Shown: in pieces, positions 1 to 8,984 of the stretch | How the letters are laid out: every line of letters begins with the position of its first letter | Position numbering within the stretch: the stretch's first letter is position 1 | Assembly (NCBI GenBank): GCA_946807835.1 | Contig: OX327699.1 | Location: forward strand, 7,309,001 to 7,373,000 | Length of the DNA stretch: 64,000 nt | Direction: 5' to 3' | Source of the DNA: Ailanthus altissimus | Lineage: Eukaryota > Streptophyta > Magnoliopsida > Sapindales > Simaroubaceae | Translations under genes and position numbers: made by a program | Notes under the pieces: model-generated | Database searches by the model: none | What the model was told of the DNA's origin: nothing | Seen by the model: only the letters and a program-made list of their open reading frames with translations

Positions 1-52
1 CTTGGGTTGGGTGTGGTCATATCTGCTTAGAACCAAAGCTCTAATACCAGTT
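1..52 (-). mobile_element. Primer-binding-site end of a minus-strand LTR retrotransposon (rest outside window)
   Basis: The bases just left of the LTR at 53 contain GCTCTAATACCA (38-49). Its reverse complement, TGGTATTAGAGC, differs by one base from TGGTATCAGAGC, the usual plant primer-binding site complementary to initiator tRNA-Met. A PBS to the left of an LTR means the element runs on the minus strand and its internal region lies to the left, outside the window. Only about 50 bases of leader are visible, so coding content cannot be judged. Confidence 0.7.
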
Positions 53-785
53 TGTTGAAGCGGAAGCACACAAATAAAGCTAAACAATTCACCCAAGTAA
101 TATAATAATGCAGAACAAGTTATTAAGAAATAAAAGAGAGAAAGGGGTAGAAGAAGAACACACAAAGAATTACGTGGTTCGGCAACTTGCCTACGTCCAC
201 GGCGGATCAAGATCACACTCTTCTCTTATTATGAATCACGAAGCAATCACAAAGTATGCCTATTACAAGAAAGAACACAAAGAAAATTTTCTCTTGCCCT
301 CTAGGGATTTTCTCTCACAAAGAACCACTAAGAATTATCACTAAAATTATTGTTGATCACCAAGATGTGTTTACAAGCCAATTGATAGCCTTTATATAGG
401 TCTTGGGACGTCTTAGGTTTTTCCTATACGTATGGGAGTCGTATTAAGGAGTCGTATTAGGGAGTCCTAAAACAAGTGGGAGATGAAATTCGAAAGTTTC
501 CTAATTTCGGGATACTGTTCCCACATCCAGTGCTGGGATCTCGTCGCTCCAACGCTGGCGCGCTTTCTGCTGAGCGCTGCGGCGCTGGCTTCCTGGCGCC
601 GCGGCGCTAACATATTGGAATTTGTGCCACAGCGCCTATGCCTGGTGCGCCCTTCTTTGTTTTTCGTCTTTTTTTATGTCCGTCTTTGATTCGTACGCAC
701 CCTACACACTTGACTTGATCCCCAAATCATATTCTAATAATTTTTAATCAATATTCTCGCAAGTGTTTAATAATCATTCAAGGAA
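53..785 (-). repeat. LTR of copia-type family 'D' (5' LTR, minus strand)
   Basis: The repeat starts TGTTGAAGCGG directly after the PBS. It contains the block ACGTGGTTCGGC...CCTACGTCCACGGCGGATC (171-209), which recurs in every family D LTR in this window. A TATATA box lies at about 390 (read on minus), so transcription would run from there towards the block, which then lies in R/U5. Upstream of the TATA box, in U3, is a GC-rich cluster (about 540-650) with CTGCGGCGCTGG-like repeats. The outer end is decayed: similarity to the family terminus (TTGAATCACCAAT...) fades near 760-785, so that end is approximate. Assignment to Ty1/copia rests on the PBS and on my recollection of this block in copia LTRs. 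Confidence 0.65.
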
Positions 786-1434
786 ATATGAGCATTTTGA
801 TGATCGGCAAAAAAAAAAAAAATGACATTTGATGATTGTTGACCGGAGTAAATCAAAATTAACCATTTAATTAATATTACAATAAATGCTTAAATTCGCT
901 CCATGCCATAAAAAAGAACCAAATTGATTGCCATTCTATATGTCCTTGCCACATATAAAATAAGAAGTAAAGGGATTAGAAAAAATTGTCAAGAACACAA
1001 AACCCCCATAGATTCAACTAGCATCAAAAAACCAGCTATTGATTGCACTAGCAATTAAAAAGTGCAATTAAAAATCAAATGCAACTAACACTGCCTTATA
1101 ACAACTCATAACAAGAACTCAAAAATATTAATTAGAAACTAAACGAAATATGCCAACAACATAAAAAGAATCAAATCATGAATTACATACCATACAAGTG
1201 GCTCCTTAAACTACCCAAAATGAGTGATTTTAAAAACAAACATGAATAACCAAATTTTAATATTGCTCACTTTGCCGGACCCTTTTAACATTAGGATTCC
1301 TTTAGCATTTTCCATGTAACTCTCATTACTTCCCTCATTGACATTTAACCCATTGCCTCTCATGTTTGCATTTTACTTTTTACTAGCACTACTATTACTC
1401 TCGCATGTACTTTAGATTTCATACTAACAAATCT
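786..1434. other. AT-rich intergenic DNA, no gene seen
   Basis: The stretch is AT-rich with homopolymer A runs and frequent stops in all frames. I recognise no element ends or protein similarity here. Confidence 0.5.
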
Positions 1435-1581
1435 CATTACCTCCCAAATTCACATTTTTTTATTTTAACTACAAATATTTTATTAACAAATTTACCATTA
1501 CTATATCCCATTACCTCCCAAATTCACCTTTCTTTATTTTAACTACAAATATTTTATTAACAAATTTACCATTACTATATC
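1435..1581. repeat. Tandem duplication, 74-bp unit, two copies
   Basis: A unit beginning CATTACCTCCCAAATTCAC and ending in ...ACCATTACTATATCC occurs at 1435-1508 and again at 1509-1581 with few differences. The copies abut directly, consistent with local duplication rather than transposition. Confidence 0.85.
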
Positions 1582-1649
1582 CAAATAAATGATTAGATCA
1601 TATTATTTAGTATTTATCACCCAAATTCCAATTTAGAAGGCCACGGCAA

Positions 1650-1789
1650 CAAGAAGCCAAGATGTAGAGTGATTGCTAAATAATTAAAAAGAAAATTACT
1701 ACCATTACTCGCTCGTTTTCAAGAAGCCAAGACGTAGAGTGATTGCTAAATAATTAAAGAGAAAATTACCATCATTACTCGCTCGTCAT
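1650..1789. repeat. Tandem duplication, 70-bp unit, two copies
   Basis: The unit CAAGAAGCCAAGA(T/C)GTAGAG... ending in ...CATTACTCGCTCGT is found at 1650-1719 and 1720-1789 with a handful of substitutions. It lies only about 70 bases from the preceding duplication. Confidence 0.85.
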
Positions 1790-3096
1790 CGCATTGGAAC
1801 TTGAGGTCCCATCATCATCATCTAAAACACATTTTGTTGTTTAAAGATTAGAGGTTTTGGATTTTTATTTAAGGAATATAGAGGGCTTTTTACTTTTTTC
1901 TTTTTTTGTTTATATCCAAAATTAAAATATATAATGCTTTTCACAAGGCATGAAATTGCCTCAACATATTGAGATGTTAGATAAATGTCAAATTACCAAT
2001 TAACCCATTTGTATATACTAATTAGTCACTTACCCAGTTACTCATATTGTAATTTTTTTAATTTTGAGGGTTTGAGCAATAATATTTACAAATAATCTAA
2101 ACCCCTAATTTATTTTTTTAATATATATAAAAATAAAAAAGAGATAACTAAGAGCAATTATATTTTCAAAAGTGTTGTATACTCTATATGCATTTGGTAA
2201 ATTTTACCATTATAGTGTTGTAAAAATTGATATGACAAAATGGACAAAATAATGATGATGATAATAAAATAAAAATAATAATAATAATTTCTTTAAGAAA
2301 ATACATAATATATTTATTTATATATTAAATATAGATAAAACAATACTATTTAAATTGAATTTCATTTATTTTACTATTAGATAAATTTTGAATTAAATAA
2401 TAACTATAACTATTATTTGAGTTTGTTTGATTTATATGGGATATATATGGAAACACATTTAATGAAGAAAAAAAAACTGATTCTTAACATTTAATTTTAA
2501 AAAGTAACTTGTTTTCCTTTCTTCTCAAAATATGTTTTAATAGGAAATTTTGTCAAAAGTGATTTTGAATATAATATTCCAAACACTTATATTAACTTTT
2601 AACGTCTCAAAACCACTTTTAACCTCTCAACAATAACTGCAATTGGACTTTAAGCAGTTGCATGTTAAAGTAGAAGATATAAGGCAAATAATAATGCTTA
2701 GACCAACACATAAATTAATATTTAAGTGTCTGATAAAAAAATTATCATAATAAATTTTTTCATTTTACAATTGCAAAGAATCATGTAAAAATATTTTTAA
2801 TCATGTTCATTTAATGGCACATGCATATCTACCTAAATAATAATGTAAAATTATAGAATTACTTGTAACTACAAAATTATCTTAACTGTAATCTAGTTAT
2901 TTTAACCAGTCATTTCTTTTTAGTTCCTCATATTAAAAAACAAAAAAAAGCTAGGGCCTAAATGTTTGGTTAAAGGATGTTTAAACTCTTATGAATTTAA
3001 AAATATTTAATGTGACTCCCCTTCTTTTGAAGGCTTAGAGGCTTGTAAATTTTATTTATTACTATACACTAACGATGTCAATAAATACAATCAAAT
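1790..3096. other. Very AT-rich intergenic DNA
   Basis: Short A/T runs and simple sequence (for example an AAT/ATA-rich patch near 2250-2290). No coding signal or element boundary can be supported. Confidence 0.5.
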
Positions 3097-3780
3097 AAAA
3101 ATCAAGCCCCGAGACAATTTAAATAATAAGTTAAAAGACATTGTTTACATTTATATTTTGTTAAAGATATTATAATAACGTCAGGGGATCTTTAGTTTAA
3201 ATATGCCCAAACCAAATACATTTACAACTTTGTGCTATAAAAATATACTATGGCTAAAAATTTTTAAAGTCCAAAATGACTATATGCTCTTCTCAACCCT
3301 AGTCAACCTACCATCTCCTATCATCCAAAATGACTGTATACTTTGACTTTCTCAATTTTTAGGTTTAGTAAATCTAGTATTGTGATATTCGACCAATAAG
3401 TCTAATAAGTCTGATATTGTATACGATAAAGTAAAATTCAAGCCTAAGACATTATGAATAATAAGTTAAAAGACATTGTTTTATATTTATGTTCTGTTAA
3501 ATTTATTATAAAAAAAATTAGGGGCCTTTAATTTAAATATACCCAAACCAAACACATTTGCAACTTTGTGCTATAAAAAAATACTACGCCTAAAAACATT
3601 TTAAAGTCCAAAATGCCCATATGCTTTTCTCAACCCTAGTTAACCTACTATCTCCACTTATCTAATTATTTAACTTTCTTGACCAATAGGTCTAAATTGT
3701 CTATACCCGACTTTCTTAGCTTTTAGGTTTAGTAAATCTAGTACGGTGATATTCAACCACTAGGTTTAATAAGTCTGGTG
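3097..3780. repeat. Tandem duplication, about 336-bp unit, two diverged copies
   Basis: Copy 1 (about 3097-3432) and copy 2 (about 3433-3775) share ordered landmarks: AATAAGTTAAAAGACATTGTT, AGGGG(A/C)(T/C)CTTTA, CAACTTTGTGCTATAAAA, TTTTAAAGTCCAAAATG and TCTCAACCCTAGT. The spacing is constant at about 336 bp. Sub-repeats of the type GGTTTAGTAAATCTAGTA occur inside and trail to about 3870. No coding capacity is visible. Confidence 0.8.
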
Positions 3781-3870
3781 TTGTATATACTCAATTGGTT
3801 TTACTACTCGGTTTAGTAAGTCTAGTATTATGATACTCGACTTTTTCAATTAACAAATTTAGTAAATTTG

Positions 3871-4049
3871 ATATTTTTTTAAATTAATATTATAATGTTA
3901 GAGATGATGCTTATGTGTTATTCTTTTTTTTTATGAATATATTGATATTTATATAATATACATTTTTATAAATCGATAACATTTTAATTATGGTATTAAA
4001 TTTGTTATTTTTCAAACATTATAAATATAAAAAAATTTAGGTTGTTAAG
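3871..4049. other. AT-rich spacer
   Basis: Short A/T-dominated sequence with no recognised feature. Confidence 0.4.
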
Positions 4050-5100
4050 AACTAGCATTCTAAGAGTTAAACATTGTTTGAATTAGGACAAAGACAAAAT
4101 ATATTAGCAATAATATAATTGTAAAGAGTTACAAATAATAGTAAGAAATGTCATTATGCAGTATGTTCTCGAAGACATTATTTCTAATCTATGGTTGCCA
4201 AGATTGGTCGATTGGTATTCTTTCCGAATTAGTGTATGTCTATATATAGGTTTTCCAAATGGTTAGTCTTAGTAGATTGTGAGCTTAATGGAAACTAGTA
4301 TAAGCATGTTGGTATTCAGTAAAGACTTGGTACTGAATATACTTACAAGAACCTCTAATGTTGGTATTCAGTAAAGACTCAGTTAATGGAATGTCTTTTT
4401 GAGTTGAGTAATATTCATGGCTTTTTGACCTAAGCGTCACAGTGGACCTATGAGTGATCTATCATACTTTGATTCCATATATGTCAGAGAGTTTTCATGA
4501 TCTTAACCTTTGGGTGTCGGTTGAGTATAGTCCGATGCTCATGGAGTCCGATGTGTTTAGATATGAGATCCATCAGCTTATCTAAATGAGATATATATCT
4601 TGATTTTTCAAAATTATATTTTAAGAAGTCTTGTAGCCAGAAACATAAACTCCAAAAAGAGTTTCTATAAGATAAAATAATATCGCAAAAGTATTTGTAA
4701 AAATTGTTTATGGAAATATAAATCTAAAGATATGTTCATAATCAAATATATATAGATATTGGACGGTGATGGTCTTTGTCTCTGCTCTTTTGGGATATAG
4801 GTGACAGATGGATTATACGTATATGTTTTAACCTCAACATATATAGTTTAACTCGCCGTTTTATAATATTTATAATATGTGTATAGAGAATTGTTCAGGA
4901 ACTTATAGAAGAGTTCCATAAGACAAACTAAATGTGAACTTAAAGAGTCTCATAATATGAAATATACTCATTGAGCATTGAGGTAACGAACTGGGTCAAA
5001 GTGTTCAATCGAAAAAATTATGAGTTAGTAGAATTTAGTATTGGAATCTCTTAAGATAGACACATGTCAAATTCTAATTGTTAAAATTTAAAATATCACT
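4050..5100 (+). repeat. Truncated LTR fragment of the long-LTR copia family (B/C family)
   Basis: This region is collinear with the interior of the 5' LTR of element C (about 57030-57990). Shared blocks in the same order include GGACAAA...ATACTAGCAATGA-like sequence, GAAATGTCATTATGCA, GGTTAGTCTTAG, GTATTCAGT(A)AAGAC, TGATCTA(T/C)CATAC, TATATGTCAGAGA, GAGTTCCATAAGAC and AATATCGCAAAAGTATTT. Both LTR ends are missing, and a short internal segment (around TTGGTATTCAGTAAAGACT) is repeated at about 4305 and 4360. It is an old plus-oriented fragment with no TSD visible. Confidence 0.75.
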
Positions 5101-5230
5101 AAGTCTTAAAGGTCAAAGTTTGTATAGTACTTAGACAAATGCGAGACACTTATCATATACTTAATTATTTTAAAAATACTTAATGATTAAATATTAAATA
5201 AAATAGTAATAATTATCCATTTAATACTTA

Positions 5231-6069
5231 TGTTGAGGGAGGAAACGCCCTTCTCCTTCTCGAGGTTATGTTGAAGCGAAGAACCCAAGATTCAGCCTAG
5301 AACCTTAACCTCCTTGTGCAGCGGAATAACCTGTCGATCAAGCAAACACAACAAGAATCCAAAGCAGAAAACAAAAGAGCACAACACAATCTTAAGTGGT
5401 TCGGCTAATTGCCTATGTCCACGGTGGATCCAAGGATCCTAGCCTCTCTTATTATAACTCCCTAGAGATTTTACAAGGAAAATCCAATGAAGAACCTTCA
5501 AAAGAACCTAAACATTTAGTGAACCCTTGCTCTACCACAAACAATGATCACCCGAATAACGGTTCCACCTTAGCGCACACAAGCACTTAGTGTCTACCCA
5601 GTTCTTCCCCTCTCTTAGAGTCTCTCTTAATACTTAATATAAAATCAAGGGTTTACAAGTGTTTTTATAAGGTGTATTTCGTGCCTACTAACCCTATTCC
5701 TTGTTGGAGTAAGAGTCCACTTGTTTTGGAAGTCCAAAACTTCCCAAAACTAGAAATCCAGAAGAAAAATGGACTTTTGACTCGTCTGGCGCAGCGACGC
5801 TCGTCCCTGGGTGCTGACCAAAATCGCGCCCAGTGCTGCAGCACTGGGTTGTTGTTCTGGGTGCCGTGGCGCTAAGCCCTGTATACCTATCCGCGTTTTC
5901 TTGCTTCCTTCACGTCATTGAGTCCCGTTTCGTTTCCTTCTTCGTGTCCCACACGTCCTAGACTTCTCCATACGTGTCCCACATATTCTAAACTTCTTGT
6001 AACTCTTCACTTTTATATTCATCTTAATTTTTGTCTAACTAAAATTGTTAAATCACTAATTTTTCAACA
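5231..6069 (-). mobile_element. Solo LTR of copia-type family 'D' with perfect target-site duplication
   Basis: The element starts TGTTGAGGGAGG and ends ...CAATTTTTCAACA, with TG/CA ends on both strands. It is flanked by the 5-bp direct repeat ACTTA (5226-5230 and 6070-6074), the TSD length expected for LTR elements. It carries the family block (TTCGGCTAATTGCC...CACGGTGGATC, 5399-5430), a TATA-like ATAAAAACACTT on minus near 5660, and a GC-rich U3 cluster near 5788-5880. No internal region is present, so it is best read as a solo LTR left by LTR-LTR recombination. Orientation is minus by comparison with copies that have a PBS. Confidence 0.9.
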
Positions 6070-6661
6070 ACTTAAATAATCAAAAGTTTGTGAGATAAGC
6101 TTGTGATTAAATATTCTTAAACCATTGACATGTGTTTTAAAATGGATTAATTAATCCATTAAATTAATAGCTAAGATTGGTTTGGCAGAAGAAGAAAAAA
6201 AAATTAATTGTCTTTGTATTATAAAAAAAAATTAATCGTCCCTGGGTGCTGGCCAAAATCGTTCCCAGTGCTACGGCGCTGGGTTGTTGTCCTGGGCGCC
6301 ACGGCGTTAAGCCCTGTATACCTATTCACGTTTTCTTGCTTCCTTCACGTCATTGAGTCCCGTTTCATTTCTCTCTTCGTGTCTCACACATCTTAGACTT
6401 CTTCATACATATCCCACATATTCTAAACTTTTTGTAACCTTTCACTTTGATATTCATCTTAATTTTTGTTTAATTAAAATTGTTAAATTACCAATTTTTC
6501 AACAACTTAAATAATCAAAAGTTTGTGAGATAAGCTTGTGATTAAATATTCTTAAATAATTTACATGTATTTTAAAATAGATTAATTAATCCATTAAATT
6601 AATAGCTAAGATTGGTTCGGCTGAAGAAGAAAAAAAAATTAATTGTCTTTGTATTATACAT
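5802..6661. repeat. 435-bp tandem duplication of solo-LTR end plus flank
   Basis: The sequence from CGTCCCTGGGTGCTG (5802) through the LTR terminus (6069), the ACTTA flank and on to ATTGTCTTTGTATTATA (about 6225) is repeated starting at 6237 and ending near 6655-6661. The second copy contains its own LTR terminus CAACA at 6500-6504 followed by ACTTA. The copies differ by scattered substitutions, so the duplication is not recent. The duplicated block holds GC-rich U3 sequence and unique flank but no gene. Confidence 0.9.
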
Positions 6662-8379
6662 CAAGTTGGCCAGCCATGTTATTTTTAATAAGACAAAAAA
6701 TAATTGTCTTATTGCAAAAGGATAAGGTGAAATGGTTGGTCTCAAGAGTTGAGAACAAAATGAAAACGGTTTTTTTTTTTTTTTTTTTGGTGTGATTCGG
6801 CCTCGTAAGGCTTGGCTCAAGGAATGAACTTTTTCTTTTGAAAAAGAAAAACAAGATCGAGAGAAAAAAAAAAAAACTTTTAAGTGTTAAGCTTTTCAAA
6901 AATCAAATCTCGCAAAATAAAAGTTAATTGTTCTAACTTCGTGATTTTATTTGTGTTAAAGATGAGATTTTGAGATTTATTTGTTCAACAACATTATTGA
7001 TAATTCATCAAAAGAATTATGTGTTTATTTAATTTTAAAATACATATTATACTTTCGTTGCATAATATATAACACATAATTGCGTTTCACTATCTACACC
7101 CTCACACCCTCAATTTTTTAAAACTCTTAACATACCATATTCGACATTCTAAAGTATCAGATCTAGAAAATCTAGTATTGTTTCCCTTAGTATTGTTTCT
7201 CTCTTTTATAGACTGAAGAGTCTAACGAAGTTGTAAAAATATTTTGGATAGTTTGACATATATTTACAATAAATTTTTTTATGAGCATAAAGTTGTTATT
7301 TTTTACTTATCGGAGAATATCTTGTGCAAATCCCTGTAAAATCAAAGACAATAACATGTTGTTAAATATATGCCATACTACCGACAAATGTATGAAATGA
7401 CGAAAATAAATAAATAAATAAAAAGACTGAACATGAAAAATATTGAATGATTTGCAAAAGTTAAAATACTAGTAGAAATCATGTAAAAAGTAAGTGAAAT
7501 TGAGCTTTAAAAGAAACAAAATAAGCAAATAACTGATTTTGATCAGCCACAAAGGAAGAAATAACCCTTTTCCTTTTTTAATTAGAAGAATAAGTGCAAG
7601 CTATGTCCTTATTCGGAATTATCCTTAAACATAACACTAGTATAAATTTATAATTTTTTTTATAAAAAACAAGTTAGAAAATTAGATAGAAAATTAGTAG
7701 CTTTATAAATAAATTTGAGTAGGTACCTAATGAGTAAAAGAAAGAGTAATTCGGGATACAGCAACAAAGTTGTAAACTTTAATAGAAGGAGATAAGTTAT
7801 TTGAATCTGCAACTAGAGAATGATTCAAGTCCATATCGATTTCAAGAAAATAAAAAACACAAAATATATATATTTTACAAAAGCTTTTTAGACATCTTAT
7901 ATAAATTTAGTTGTATATTAATTTATATAATAACTATTGGATTTTATATGAAACTATAAGAATTTAGGCTGATCTCAAGTCGAGATCAACAAAGATACAA
8001 TTTAATTGAGATTATTAATCTTTTGGGTATTAATTTATCAAAGTTTTCCTGTACTTTATAAGTCGAGTTGTAATTATTTTTTGTATTCTGTTGGGTTCTA
8101 CTTTGAGACTTGTTGTTAGGACAAAAGATGGAATTTTTTAAGATTAACAGTAGGGGTTCGATAATACTATTTCTTACCTTCATTATCTCACGGGCTTATG
8201 GTAGAGAGACACCGCATGTTTGTTAAATAATCAATTTTTTTTTTAAGTACTATTCTAACATCATTTAGAAGTTTCGGTACATTAAACGAGTGATTGAGCT
8301 ATCTCTGATTGCTATATTTGGTAACGAAGGTTGTTGGTATTTTTGTATGAAAAATTTGTGTCCTCTTGTATACTTATAG
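6662..8379. other. AT-rich intergenic DNA with homopolymer runs
   Basis: There is a T-run of about 20 bases near 6770 and an A-run near 6865. Short open frames here are low-complexity Phe/Lys-rich translations of these runs. No element boundary or conserved protein was recognised up to the proposed hAT end at 8380. Confidence 0.5.
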
Positions 8380-8426
8380 GTGGAAATGGGGTTGAATTTA
8401 GTAAGTTTTACTTTATCTAAGCTCAT

Positions 8427-8957
8427 TGTCACGTCCCAAATATTTTTAAGTAATTATTCGAGTATTTAGCGCGCGACAAGACCACCAAAGGGGTGTTTTA
8501 GTCCATTTTTGGTTAAATGGGCTAGAGCTTCAAGAAGGCCCATGGAGTTGGGTTGAGGCCACATTAATATAGTAGGTGGGAGAATAATCTAGAAAAGGCA
8601 TATTCCTTTGGATATACTTTTGGTAGTTGGCATCTTTTGGAATATTCCTTAGCATATTCTCCTCTTTAGATTTGGACCCTTGGATTAGAGTTAATCCTAA
8701 CCGTCCATTGTATATAGCTTTAGCTATAAATAGGTGGAGTTCTCATTTGAGAATTCATCCTCCAAATTGTAGAAATACTCTTAGCTTGTAAGTGTATAGC
8801 TTTGTAATCTCTCTTTAGTAATAAAATACGAGAGTATTCTCTCAAACACTTGGTGTGCTTCTTCTTCATCTCTTTCTTTGGTTATTGGGGTCTTGTAGGC
8901 TGCTTAGCACTAGCAAGTGTCTAAGGCCGCACGGTTTCGAGAAATCGGGTCGTGACA
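8427..8957 (+). repeat. 5' LTR of the gypsy element
   Basis: A 531-bp direct repeat. It contains a TATA-like GCTATAAATAGG about 300 bp in, followed by a TTAGTAATAAAATACG polyadenylation-like stretch. It ends CGTGACA two bases before the PBS. Confidence 0.93.
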
Positions 8958-8959
8958 AG

Positions 8960-8971
8960 TGGTATCAGAGC
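8960..8971 (+). other. Primer-binding site (initiator tRNA-Met)
   Basis: TGGTATCAGAGC, two bases after the 5' LTR, is the canonical plant tRNA-iMet primer-binding site with no mismatch. It fixes the element's orientation as plus. Confidence 0.95.
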
Positions 8972-8984
8972 GGGTTCAAAGAAG

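Noticed and set aside
6599..6899. Two overlapping minus frames of 73 and 81 codons
   Set aside because: They translate poly-T/poly-A runs into Phe/Lys-rich low-complexity sequence.
8960..8971. tRNA gene fragment
   Set aside because: The 12-base tRNA-iMet complement is only a retrotransposon primer-binding site; no cloverleaf flanks it. The same holds for 38-49, 43459-43469, 45259-45270 and 53421-53432.
8952..8984. Possible upstream GTG start of the long gypsy frame
   Set aside because: The 11 codons are LTR end and PBS sequence, and plant translation starts at ATG; the ATG at 8985 is the first in frame.
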